From Ophioderma brevispina (taxonomy: Eukaryota; Echinodermata; Ophiuroidea; Amphilepidida; Ophiodermatidae), in NCBI GenBank assembly GCA_023653785.1, contig JAMKCH010084910.1, positions 1-64,000 on the forward strand: a DNA stretch of 64,000 nt, read 5' to 3'. The notes beneath the pieces are model-generated. The model made no database searches. It had not been told where the DNA came from and worked only from the letters and a program-made list of their open reading frames with translations. Both the position numbers and the translations under genes were made by a program. Below are positions 1 through 10,233 of the stretch, piece after piece; within the stretch, counting starts at the first letter, position 1; every line of letters begins with the position of its first letter.

Positions 1-330
1 GAAAAACCTGGATTCTCGCCGATATACCAAGTTATTCTCTAAAAATCATTTTTTTTCGATTGGATTCTCGATTAAAAATCTTTCAAAAGGTTTTTAATTG
101 AAAAACTTGGATTCTCGCCGATATTCTAAGCTTTTTTTTCGAAAAAACCTGTTTTTAATCGAAAAAAAACAGGTTTCTCAACGAGAATCCAAGCTTTCAA
201 TCGAGAATCCATGTTTTTCAAACGAAACGATAATCCAAGTTTTTTCGAAAAAAAAAACAGGTTTTTCGAAAGACCTGGATTCTAGATTGAAAAACTTGGA
301 TTCCCGCCGAGAAACCAGGTTTTCCATTCA
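1..330. repeat. degenerate minisatellite with GGATTCTCG core
   Basis: Short units around the core CTTGGATTCTCGCCGA and its reverse complement (ACGAGAATCCAAG) recur about ten times, separated by A/T runs and AATCGAAAA linkers. Units are present in both orientations, so the block can fold on itself. A related array with the cores CTTGGAATATC and AATCGAAAA lies at 36405-36790. The block starts at the window edge, so its true left limit is unknown. The reading frame across it (98-565) is an artefact of the repeat. Confidence 0.6.
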
Positions 331-339
331 ATTGCGTGT

Positions 340-445
340 CGTAAGTGTCCGTTCGATCTTATCACTTGGTATGTTAGGATACCTATACTTGTTACAGACA
401 TGCAAAAAATCTGATTTTTGGTATTTTTTTTCGATTTTCTGCTAT
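340..445 (+). repeat. dispersed repeat, partner at 55317-55420
   Basis: The stretch GGTATGTTAGGATACCT, then TACTTGT, AAAAATCTGATTTTT and a TTTTTTCGATT tract, recurs in the same order and orientation near 55317-55420. Shared order of several blocks argues for one dispersed element rather than chance. No terminal structure or coding content was seen. Confidence 0.5.
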
Positions 446-1652
446 TTGATTGTTCGTAAATATATTCTGTGCACATCTGCAGCAAATCAAGGCGGCAAAA
501 TATCGCTTGAAGGTGGAGAAAAATTTCAACCCGATCCAACCGGTGGGGCGGTGTGTCCCTTATAGTTCCAGAAATGGCGACATTGCCAAATCCGACAATT
601 TGTCTGAAACAAGACTACGTCGAGGCCATTATAGCTGGACAAATAAAGACCATCGCTGTGGTTGTTTCTAAGTTTACATTTATTGTACTTTTACTTTATA
701 GTGAACATCACTATAAATGTTTTTAAAGCATTCAGAAATTCAAGTGCTCATAAGTGTGCGGAATACATGAAATCTCAGGGATAGAGAGTTTTCCGCGCCT
801 TCTTTTTTATATTTTGACAATTTTTTTTATAGTTTCATATCTCAAAAGTATATGCTGTAATCCTACACATTTATTTTGGCGATATTTGAACTACTTGTCT
901 GCAATACACGTGTATGTATCCATCAGCTTTCGGGCTTGTTGCTCTATCGCTGATATCACACCGTTGTTGGAAATTTAATTTTGCAATCGCTAAGCCTATC
1001 AAAACAAACCGGGTTAGCAACTGTACAAGACTGAAATTGGCACTCCACAGTCAGTCAACATGAAACAGTTGATATTTTACAAGTGATCATAGATAATATA
1101 TGAGGAAAACACAGTTGGATGGGGAAATATTTTCGAGGTATCCAGCTATGGGTTATCACAATGGGCAAAGGGTTAGCAAGAGGGTTTAACATGTCGTAAG
1201 AGTAACATCTTTTGAAATATCTTTGTACGTATATAGAGACACGGCAGCTGCCACATTGCTTGATGCTGTTCATCTTGATAATAAGATAGCGACTTATTTA
1301 ACAATAAGGAAGCTGGAATGGACCAATATATTGAGATGAATAAACAGAACACTAAAATTATATTATAATCAACTCTTTCCGCTGACTACTTCAACAATGC
1401 CAACATTATTACCCAGTAGTTTATCCCCTGTTCGTACCAAATGGAGGGTAGTCTTTAAACAATCGTACGGGGATGCCCATTTGATTTCGGTACCATACCA
1501 ATAAAATGTTAGTCCTGGACCCTTTGCTATAACCATAGAATGTCTATGGCGCGATGGTCACATTTATGTCCTGTCTCTATGCTAAAAGAGGCTTCATGAG
1601 AACAGTCGGATCTCTATACCATAATTTCCAAACATATACCCAAAAGAATTAG
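446..1652. other. no recognisable feature
   Basis: AT-rich sequence without a convincing exon, RNA gene or repeat boundary. The frames that are open here are under 85 codons and have no recognisable protein similarity. Confidence 0.5.
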
Positions 1653-2580
1653 CCCCGGAGCTGGCACAGCATTTGTAACACATCTCAAGTACAAAAGGTT
1701 TGAGTGATTAAATATGTAGACAGGCTGACAGGGACCCCTGAAACATAATTCTTAAGTGCCACAATGGTGCCTTAGGAGAGGGGGTCAAGACAACGTTTGT
1801 ACAGGGGTCAAATTTTTAGATTGATCCAATGGTGCGAAAGTATACCATGTTATTTGTCTAGCCACATGGATTCAGGAAAGGTATAGTTTGTACCTATCTA
1901 CATGTAAGGCTTAATAGGTTCTAGACTAAAACAGCAAAAATCAATAAAAAGGGTCAATTTCAGTTGTACAGGGGTCAAATTTTAAGTTGCTCCGATTTGG
2001 ATAAAAATTGTGCAAATTATTGATGGAGCTCATAGATCAAAATAAGGATAGTTTTTAGTGTCTCAAATGCTTGCTTAAGAAAGTAGGGGGAACACAAGGC
2101 AAGCCCCATTGAATGCAATGGACGTTGACCTTCTGTGCCCCCTACATTGGTAACTAAGTATTTTAGACAGTCAAAACTATTCCTTATTTTAATCCTATGA
2201 ACTCCATCAATATTTGCACCATTTTTTATCTAAATCGGCGCAACTTTAACATTTGACCCTGTACACTGAAATTGACCCTTTTATTGATTTTTGCTGTTTT
2301 TAGCCTATAACTCTTAAACTTTACGTTGTAGATAGTACAAACTATACCTTTCCTGAATCCTTGTGGTTACACAAATAACATGGTATACTTTTCAACATGA
2401 TTGGATCAATTTAAAAATTTGACCCCTGTACAAACTTGTCTTGGCCCCCTCTCCTTAGGGCACCATTTGCTGCACTTAAGAACCACGTTTCAGGAGTTCC
2501 TGTCAGTCTGTCAACATATTTAATCACTCAAACCTTTTGTACTTGAGATCATGTGTTACAAATGTCTGTTAGCTCCCAGG
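1653..2580. mobile_element. 0.93-kb palindromic fold-back element
   Basis: The left arm (from about 1653) and the right arm (to about 2580) are inverted copies that can be followed almost to the centre near 2114-2118. Matching blocks include CATTTGTAACACATCTCAAG with its complement at about 2545-2568, the GGAGAGGGGGTCAAGACAA block (1775-1793) with the complement at about 2434-2452, and AATCAATAAAAAGGGTCAATT with the complement at about 2273-2292. The arms also contain a sub-repeat, GTACAGGGGTCAAATTTT, at about 1799 and 1967. No coding sequence is present. It resembles a long-TIR MITE or fold-back element; target-site duplications are not evident. Confidence 0.8.
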
Positions 2581-3040
2581 TTCATAGTACATACAACGCC
2601 AACCAATAACCCCAACCTTAGTGGATAAAGCCTCTATTAGAAAAATCCATTTTAACCAGACAAAATGAGCAATTTGACTTCGGTCAAAGGGCAGTAAAGT
2701 AACAATATCTAAATACGTCGCCAAAACGGATAAAAGGAAAATGAATCCACCTATAAAGGATGAAAATTAATATCACATATCACTTTTTCGTGTGTGGGTC
2801 GTGCACCCTCTATATCCCCTTTCCCTTGCTCCGAGATGTTAGAGATGCCCATAGTGAGGCGCTAACACGGATGGGCATTTTGATAGCACCCATACCAGCC
2901 AGCACCGAGAGGAGTTGAGGTTCAGGGACCTAAGTTTCCCAGCAAGCCTGCATTGAAAATCATACTCCCCCTATCTAAATCGATTTAGTTCAGTCTCATT
3001 CGTTTAGTTCTGGCTTTGCTTTAACTAAGCTTGCCTTCGT
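2581..3040. other. no recognisable feature
   Basis: Intervening sequence between the palindrome and the pentanucleotide satellite. No gene, RNA or repeat structure was recognised. Confidence 0.5.
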
Positions 3041-3745
3041 TTGTTTTATTTTGTTGTTATTTGTTTTGCTCTGCGCTTATGTCATGTTTCCACGTTGTCT
3101 TGCCTTACCTTACCTTGCTTTGCTTTTCTTTCGTCGTCATTTGATTTGGTTTGCTTTGCTTTCCCCTGCATGCCATGCCTTGTTTTGTCTTGCTTTGCTC
3201 TGCCTTACCTTGCTCTGCCTTGCCTTGCCTTGCCTTGCTTTGCCTTGCCTGCCTTGCCTGCCTTGCCTTGCTCTGCCTTGCCCTGCCTTGCTTTGCCTTG
3301 CCTTGCCTTGCCTTGCCTTGCCTTGCTTGCTCTGCCTTGCCTTGCCTTGCTCTGCCTTGCCTTGCAGCTAGGCTTGCTCTGCCTGCCTTGCCTTGCCTTG
3401 CTTTGCCTTGCCTTGCTTTGCCTTGCCTCGCCTTACCTTGCTCTGCCTTGCCCTGCCTTGCTTTGCCTTGCCTTGCCTTGCTCTGCCTTGCCTTGCCTTG
3501 CCTTGCTTTTCTTTCGTCGTCATTTGATTTGGTTTGCTTTGCTTTCCCCTGCATGCCATGCCTTGTTTTGTCTTGCTTTGCTCTGCCTTACCTTGCTCTG
3601 CCTTGCCTTGCCTTGCTCTGCCTTGCCCTGCCTTGCTTTGCCTTGCCTTGCCTTGCTCTACCTTGCCTTGCCTCGCCTTACCTTGCTCTGCCTTGCCTTG
3701 CCCTGCCTTGCTTTGCCTTGCCTTGCCTTGCTCTGCTTACCTTGC
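3041..3745 (+). repeat. CTTGC pentanucleotide satellite with higher-order repeat
   Basis: About 600 bp consist of CCTTG / CTCTG / CTTTG pentamers. A less regular 90-100-bp block (starting TGCTTTTCTTTCGTCGTC, with CCCCTGCATGCCATG) occurs at about 3121 and again at about 3504, exactly 383 bp apart, so the array has a higher-order repeat of about 383 bp. Because the unit is 5 bp, all three frames cycle through the same Leu/Pro/Ala/Cys pattern and long open frames appear on both strands. They are not genes. Confidence 0.95.
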
Positions 3746-4128
3746 CCTTTTGTTGGGTAAATGTGTTGACTCTGGGCAAAATCGGTATGAATGTCGAAAA
3801 GATGAGGTTTGAATATTCGATTGAAATAAATGGTGATCATTGTTATACTTTTGATTGCTCTAATGCACTCTATGCGATATGCAGTTATACGTAATGGCAT
3901 TGTGTTATTCCCTGCAATATTATGCGTCCTTCTAATCCCCCTCCCCCATTGAAATCAGTCTGGGACGCCCTGATAGTACTTGTACCAAAATGCTGTTTGA
4001 AATCAAACACCATTTTGCAATTCTCAATTGACTGATTTTAGGGAAACATTTTTTGTGATTAAATGTTTATATTTTTTCAAAGTATGACATTGAAATTTTA
4101 ACTACGTAGTTCTCTAGGTAGACAAGGA
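3746..4128. other. no recognisable feature
   Basis: Unremarkable AT-rich spacer. The 10-mer TATGACATTG at 4083-4092 recurs at 4382-4391 just beyond the next element and may be its target-site duplication. Confidence 0.4.
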
Positions 4129-4384
4129 TGTATATTTATTAATCTTTCCCTGTGGAGATGGCTAGCGCACATGAGTGTTGGAAAAAATTCATGTGCGCTT
4201 GGCCGGATTCGAACGGGCGACCTCCGTATTACCAAAACGGCGCTCTTGCCAACCAGCTGCCAACTAAGATATCAAGCCAGCGTTGGTAGAGGAGTGATAG
4301 ATATTATCTACAGGTTGGAATCCGCCGGCCTTTCAACACTCATGTGCGCTGGCCATCTCCAGTGTAAGATTAATAAATATATAT
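4129..4384 (-). mobile_element. inverted-repeat element carrying a tRNA-like core
   Basis: Ends are inverted copies of about 50 bp. The left arm (4129-4182) has TATTTATTAATCTT followed by GGAGATGGCTAGCGCACATGAGTG; the right arm (4332-4384) is its complement with few changes. Between them, on the minus strand, lies a tRNA-like segment with a perfect B box. A third copy of the ATGTGCGCTTGGCC motif sits at 4190-4204. It looks like a tRNA-derived SINE caught between long inverted repeats, or a MITE that acquired a tRNA gene. Candidate direct repeats TATGACATTG lie at 4083 and 4382. Confidence 0.7.
4195..4275 (-). pseudogene. tRNA-like sequence, Thr-type anticodon arm
   Basis: On the minus strand the order is A-box-like TTGGCAGCTGG (about 4252-4265), an anticodon arm CCGTT-TTGGTAA-TACGG whose loop would present GGT (Thr), AGGTC variable region, then the perfect B box GTTCGAATCC (4205-4214). 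The A box is 2 nt short of consensus, the last anticodon-stem pair is T-T, and there is no acceptor stem that pairs. This is a pol III promoter module in a repeat, not a working tRNA gene. Confidence 0.65.
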
Positions 4385-4391
4385 GACATTG

Positions 4392-4931
4392 TTCATTGTT
4401 TAAAAATATGTAATCTTCTGCTGATTCGTTTTGACCTGTTCATCGCAGTATTGGTCCCCCATGACATAATGTGAGGGAGTGTGACACTGGGATTTGGAGA
4501 TGTCAAAAGCCCCGCGAAACGTTTCTTTCAGGGTTATTTCTTCAAATTTGTGTGAAATGATTTTACAGTGCCATTAGGCCTATAACTATACTGAATTTTC
4601 AGGGATTTCAACTCATGAAGATCATTTAGGATCGCCTCTTAAATGCCCAAAACTAAGCAGATTTCAATGACATTTGGTCATTTTCATTTTAATGTACGAT
4701 GATAAGATTTAAGTCGATTTGGTTCATTCCTTAAAATATAATTCTTTTCCAAAGTTTTCAAAAGAATGTTGATAACACTTAGGTGTATTTCAAGATGTAT
4801 TGCTATCAAAAGAGATCCGAAAGGAGTGCGCCCTCTTTTTTATTTCTTTTAATGGCTGGAATAACGTGTATTTTTTACTTAAATTGGAGCCAAAGTAATG
4901 TAATTTGGGCTGGACCCGTTTAGCACTAGGT
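4392..4931. other. no recognisable feature
   Basis: AT-rich spacer with no recognised gene or repeat. Confidence 0.5.
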
Positions 4932-4933
4932 CA

Positions 4934-5238
4934 CACTGTAAAATGGTGTCTTGGCGTCATATGTAAGACAGGTCTTGGCAATATAGACCTGTCTTCAACA
5001 ACAGAAATAAAAGACACGTCTTCCAGCCAGACATGTCTCCAGATTGATGACAAAAGACACGTCTTACAAAACCGAAGTGTCTTGCATAAAAGCATGACTT
5101 GTAAATTAGTGTCTTGCAAAGAGGCGTGACATTTGAACATGTTTTGCAATGAGACATGACTTTGTGTCTAAATAGATACATGTCTCAAAATTGATGACAC
5201 GTGAAGGCGTCTTTTTCCAAGACACCATTTTTACAGTG
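4934..5238. mobile_element. CACTG-ended non-autonomous DNA element (305 bp)
   Basis: Starts CACTGTAAAATGGTGTCTTGG and ends with the inverted form CCAAGACACCATTTTTACAGTG. It is flanked by CA on both sides (4932-4933, 5239-5240), a possible 2-bp target-site duplication. The body is built from short AAGACA / TGTCTT palindromes (AAGACAGGTCTT, AGACCTGTCTT, AGACACGTCTT, AGACATGTCT and others) about every 20-25 bp, echoing the TGTCTT next to each end. CACTR ends, 2-3-bp duplications and subterminal repeats are typical of the CACTA/EnSpm superfamily, so a CACTA-like MITE is the best inference. No coding content. Confidence 0.75.
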
Positions 5239-5323
5239 CACTTGGACGACTTGTTAATTTTGTTCCCTTGGCTTGAGTATCTCGGTGTGCCACTGATAAA
5301 ATCGTGCGCGCCTTTTCTATCAT
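5017..5323 (+). repeat. local duplication, copy 1
   Basis: Nearly identical to 5464-5769 with a handful of substitutions and one 1-bp indel. It covers most of the CACTG-ended element plus about 85 bp of unique right flank, so this is a duplicated locus rather than two transposon insertions. Confidence 0.9.
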
Positions 5324-5443
5324 ATGGTGGTATATCTGTAGCAAAACCTCGCTCATCGTCCGCTCCAGGAGCGCTCCACGTTTGACCATACTCGGTAGTC
5401 CAGGGTGCGCTTGGGTTTCATGCGACATTCTACTCTTTTACGG

Positions 5444-5463
5444 AAAAAAAAAAAAAAAAAAAA
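5444..5463 (+). other. run of exactly 20 A, probable concealed assembly join
   Basis: Twenty A residues sit between unique sequence and the first base of duplication copy 2. The same arrangement, with exactly the same run length, is seen at 10214-10233. A gap filled with a fixed-length placeholder, or a scaffold join, would explain both. A natural A tract cannot be excluded. Confidence 0.55.
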
Positions 5464-5769
5464 CGTCTTCCAGCCAGACATGTCTCCAGATTGATGACAA
5501 AAGACACGTCTTACAAACCGAAGTGTCTTGCATAAAAGCATGACTTGTAAATTAGTGTCTTGCAAAGAGACGTGACATTTGAACATGTCTTGCAATGAGA
5601 CATGACTTTGTGTCTAAATAGATACATGTCTCAAAATTGATGACACGTGAAGGCGTCTTTTTCCAAGACACCATTTTTACAGTGCACTTGGACGACTTGT
5701 TAATTTTGTTCCCTTGGCTTGAGTATCTCGATGTGCCACTGATAAAATCGTGCGCGCCTTTTCTATCAT
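5464..5769 (+). repeat. local duplication, copy 2
   Basis: Begins in the middle of the CACTG-ended element directly after the 20-A run, contains that element's right end (to 5684), and continues through the same unique flank as copy 1 before the two diverge after CTTTTCTATCAT. Confidence 0.9.
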
Positions 5770-7210
5770 TTCGCCCACCAATTTCTGGTCATTTATAATT
5801 GTTACATACAAGGTGACGTTCACGCGCTTCTTCTTGAACTTGAAGCATGACCAATCTACTTGCATATGAGGGAACGAACAACGAAACAATGAAAAACAAT
5901 ATTTTCTAAACTTTACAGTCACATTTTACATTTTGACAATGAAAAATTTAGTGCGAAAAATGAATTCAACTATACAAAAAATCAATCTCACTTTTCAAGG
6001 GGGCTATGTTGGTCCCTTATTTTGATTTAGAGGAGACTTGTTTGTCCCTTTGCCTTTGTTACCCTGTCCACAATTTGATTTGACGTCAATCGTATGAGAA
6101 GTCGGACATTTGATGTTGTCCCTTCTTCCTCAAAATGTAGGGGTGTCCCGTCCCAATCTACACGCATAGATGCATGACTTATTGTACATGTATTTTACAA
6201 GTTCCCATACCTGACAAGTTTAGCGTCCAAAATGTCAAAATTCCAACTTTTCTAAAATTATATAGAGTCAATCTGCGTTTTTGAATGAAATGCGCGTGTT
6301 CCCGTGCATTTTGTAGCTTGTTTGTTAACCAAATGGATACACAGTAATTGACACAGGTGGTGAATATGCTAACGGGGGCAAAACGCCTCGTTGAAATAAA
6401 TTAAATAAACCCCGTATTGAATTTCACCACAAAAGTCCAAATCATACAATCATAGAAACACCCCTAGCAACGGATTTAAAACTTTCATTCACATGAAAAG
6501 GGCATGTTTTTTCCTTCAAAATATTTACGATTGTTTAATAGTTCAAAGATGTAAAAATATTATTCAGAAAATATGACCGTGGTCTTGTTATTTTTGGTAT
6601 AGTCAAACATGATGTTTGCATGTGCTTCAAGCGCTCCCCCTCCTTATCTTCCAGTTGAGTATAATCTTTCATGCAATCAAGACATTAATTATTATGATTA
6701 AATACAGAAATTTTCTCAAACACAAAATATATTTTTATGTATTGTGTACATAATATCTTCAACTTCAAATCCAATAACAATCGCACAAGCAAAACCAGCT
6801 ATTGTCGAGAAATGAACGACTGCACTTTTTGCGAGGTTTAGATTTTTCTATCTTGTTAACATCAAATACCGGGAACATTATCCGTTTTGGTTGTGAGCAC
6901 TGAGCTGTATTTGCTCACAGTTGTGAGATATTCTTCCGGCTCATTGGGATTTCAAGAAAGAAAAGTTCAATATTGGAAAACCGTTAACATGGTCAAAGTG
7001 ATTTTATCGTGAGAGAAATTGGTGTATTATACGGCTAGCCGCTGCCGCACTCACTAGCGGTCTAGCCTGAAGATTGTACATGAGAGGAAATATATCAAGG
7101 TCTTTAGGGTTTTCTTAGCCTTTTTAAGCACTTTAAAGTGTTTAGTTAAACACTCAAACAGTAAAGGTACAGCAACGTCGATTATAACGATACTTTCTAA
7201 ATACATATAA
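5770..7210. other. no recognisable feature
   Basis: AT-rich sequence with no gene, RNA or repeat that I can support. Confidence 0.5.
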
Positions 7211-7432
7211 GAATGAATTTAACTTTTTAGGGTGACTATACAAGGGCCCACTCCAAAATCACACACCTCACAGAGAACATTTTTGGATCAAAGTTTCTCT
7301 TCATAATTTACAAAATGGTAAAATTTTATTATTTTTTAAGTTATTAAGAGGTATTTTGACCAAAAATAATCATCAAATTTCACTCTTTTCGGAGTGGGCC
7401 CTGTAGTCACTCTAAAAAGGTGAAATTCACTC
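7211..7432. mobile_element. 222-bp palindromic MITE-like element
   Basis: The ends are inverted copies of about 48 bp: GAATGAATTTAACTTTTTAG at the left against GAGTGAATTTCACCTTTTTAG read inward from the right. Both continue through GTGACTA and AGGGCCCACTCC. The interior is AT-rich and non-coding. No clear target-site duplication. Confidence 0.7.
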
Positions 7433-9106
7433 TTTGGACTATACATATCGTGTTTTTTAGATTATACATGTTAAAGGTCCATGGCCCAATCGCTAATAGC
7501 CTCGTCCCCTGAACCCCAGATTTTGCCGGAAGTGGTCAAAATTTTGGTATCCGAAGAAAGCTACTATTTTTCTCATTTACCCTGTGAAATCTTAGGACTA
7601 ACGGATTTTTGGTTTGGAAGTTATGACCGAAAATGTGCCCCGTTTTGGTCGACTAATATTAATTTTACCGCGTACACCTTGAGCTTACAAAATCACGTTT
7701 TTAGCTCTCACATCAAAGCGGATTGAAATATCGGTGCCAAACTTTACAGATGGAGTTTGGGGTAAAATTCTATTCTATAGTGTTTAATTTAGAACTTAAG
7801 AGTTTGTTTAACGAACCAAACAGATTCTATGAAACTGGAAGGAATTTTGTAGAGAAAACCTTTCAAAGAATAAAAATGTTCATGATGCCAGGACCTATTT
7901 GTTTCGTTTTATTTTTAAACCAATTTGTTGGACAGTTTCACATACATGACAGAAAGATTCTAAGTTGAATTTTCATTTAAGGCCTTTTATTTCGTGTTGT
8001 ACGAGAAAAATAACCGAAAATCGATTATTTGCTTCAGCGTATGGTAATAATATTATCCAATTCTGGCTTAATTTGCCTTAAAACATATGGTGGATTTCTG
8101 GAGAGTGATGTATCACTACAAATTATACTTACAGGATTTTTTTTAAATTGCCATGTTTGTGTCAGTCTTACCATCTTGGTGTGAGTTTATTCCAATACAG
8201 CTTTTTAAAGATAATAAGCTTTACAATCTTGCCACCGAATTCTATTCAAAACTATTATTATTATTATTATTATTTCAGTTCATTCAATTCACATATGGTG
8301 ATCCACAGATCAAATTACATGGAATTGCACATTACAAAATGTATTATAATCAAGAAGAATAAGTAAAACATTAAAACATTACCAAAGGTCTCTATTAAAT
8401 ATATATTGCACATTATACAGAGGCCCTCCAAACATTTGAACTGATTAAACATAATAAAAAGAACAAAACACCACTATCAAAGGCAAGGAAAACCACATAG
8501 CAAGGCATGAAGGATGATCCAGGAAAATTATTTATTTAATAAATTCACAAAATATGGAATGGGGCTCTCCTGAAAACGAGCCGTTCTGCATGCAAGTTGG
8601 GTAATTTTATGAAGAACCACTTTTGTTTTGCCGTATATCTGAAGAAAGCAAAACAAGTTGTTTAAAACAGTATCCGTCATTCAAAAGTCAAACTTCGTAG
8701 AATAAATAGCTTTTTAGTTTTCCAGAACCGTGTGATTCTAGAATTTTCATAACTTCTTACATACAATCTATGTTTTTAATTAAAAATAGTCAACTAGAAT
8801 TAAAGATAGTTACCTAAAATGCTAAATTCCAAAGTTTGAGATGAATCGGATTTTTCGTTTTGATGCAGTTAATATTTATGTGTAGTATAGTATAACAGTG
8901 CCATAGGATACTGTGTATAACAAAAATTCCGGAATTTTAAAACAAAGATGGGATTTTCTACATGGGGGACTTCGATTTGAGCTCAGCTATTTCACACAGT
9001 GATTAGTATATGGTCAAGCATTATGTACATGCAAAAAACCCGATTTGTTTGAAAATTGAGGGCGCCCTCATCAATAAATCTCTGAGTCAGCCTTTAAGGT
9101 CAAGCT
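7433..9106. other. no recognisable gene; TTA microsatellite
   Basis: Contains a (TTA)n microsatellite at about 8251-8274. Two adjacent 81-codon frames at 7481-7968 were inspected; they show no recognisable family and no splice context that would support an exon. Confidence 0.5.
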
Positions 9107-9380
9107 CACTGTAAAAATAGTGTGTAAGACTTGTCTTGAATTTAGCCATGTATTCTATTATATCAAACATAACATTATTAACACCATGTTTTGCAAGGCG
9201 ATAAAATCTATAGAACACGTGGAGAAATGAGGCATGTCCGAGTCGTGAGACATGTCTGCACCGATGGTTAAGTCATGCCTTACCATGCAGAAGACGCAAA
9301 ATAAGCCATGTCTGAAACTGATGTCATAGGACATGTCTTGATGGACTATAATGCCTTGCCTTGAGTCTTCTATACCTAGA
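9107..9380. mobile_element. diverged CACTG-ended element, right end lost
   Basis: Starts CACTGTAAAAATAGTGTGTAAG and carries the same interspersed ACATGTCT / AGACATG motifs as the element at 4934-5238 (GAGACATGTCTG, GGACATGTCTTG, GCATGTCC). A matching CAGTG right terminus was not found, so it is probably a decayed or truncated relative. Confidence 0.5.
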
Positions 9381-9643
9381 TACGTAACTTGCTATACATG
9401 CGACTTGTTAGAACTAACACATATCTCAGATGTCCTAAATAGCATCATAATTTAGACTTCACTTGATTTTTTATGTTATTTACTATTGAAGACGCGTTTA
9501 AAAGCCACTATCAGTCATTATTTTCCAAAATCAAAATGCCCATTTTGTCTCTAAATTGCTAGTGTTAGGTCATATCAACGCCGTATATTACTGTTCATTG
9601 TGAAAAGCAGACACTTAAGCATTTTAAAGCGGTCCTGAAGATG

Positions 9644-10188
9644 CCATTTACGACTGTTTTTGAGCCTAAAAAAGTCGGATCCCGACTTTTTATTAGTAAA
9701 CAAAACATAAAAATCATCATTTCTTGACAAATACAGCGCGTTACGCTTAGCCACTTACAGGGGTCTTTACTACAACAATTTCTAACACAACAGTGCCAAA
9801 AATGCACTTTGATGAAAAATAGGGGCGCTGTTTGCTTACATTTTGAAAAAATCGCTGATGATGGCTTTAAATCCAAGACATACAAAACTTAATATGAGAG
9901 GCGGAGCTGTGAGAAGCCATTTTTTTCTGTTCACAGAGTGTTTCAATGCAAAGTTACAACAAGGCGATCACGGTTCGCGCCAAGCAGGTTGACTTGCAAT
10001 TCGCTATATTCGTCGTCTAATTTTGATCCAACGTATACTTTGCCTACATTTTCGAACCATAATGTAATTCTTCCAATACAATTTTACACTGGTTGTCACA
10101 TGAGTTTATAGTGACAAAACGTACCTAAATCGACAGAACTCGCCCCAATCTTGCAATATAAGTTTTTTTTTGTCACTGTAAACTCATA
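9644..10188 (+). repeat. local duplication, copy 1 (allele without MITE)
   Basis: Matches 10234-10967 base for base over long blocks. It lacks the 174-bp insertion at 10282-10455 and a 23-bp segment near 10660, and has a 10-bp addition near 10012. At the point where copy 2 holds the insertion, this copy reads TTTTTATTAGTAAAC. Confidence 0.9.
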
Positions 10189-10213
10189 TAGTATCCCTAA
10201 TGTAAGTTTCATC

Positions 10214-10233
10214 AAAAAAAAAAAAAAAAAAAA
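10214..10233 (+). other. second run of exactly 20 A, probable concealed join
   Basis: Same length and same position relative to a duplication as the run at 5444-5463: unique sequence, 20 A, then the first base of a second copy. See the finding on hidden joins. Confidence 0.55.

Noticed and set aside
3041..3894. Long Leu/Pro/Cys-rich frames (up to 247 codons) and Lys/Gln/Arg frames opposite
   Set aside because: They follow from the 5-bp CTTGC repeat, which stays open in every frame. No start, domain or codon signal supports a gene.
4195..4275. Functional tRNA-Thr gene
   Set aside because: No pairing acceptor stem, short A box, and the sequence sits inside an inverted-repeat element.
5020..5660. 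p53-type half-sites (AGACATGTCT, GAACATGTCT) in the CACTG element
   Set aside because: The words match the RRRCWWGYYY form, but they are part of the element's iterated AAGACA/TGTCTT pattern and no correctly paired full site was found.
5353..5922. Shared peptide frames at 5231-5428 and 5677-5922 as a gene family
   Set aside because: They are identical because the underlying DNA is duplicated at 5017-5323 and 5464-5769.
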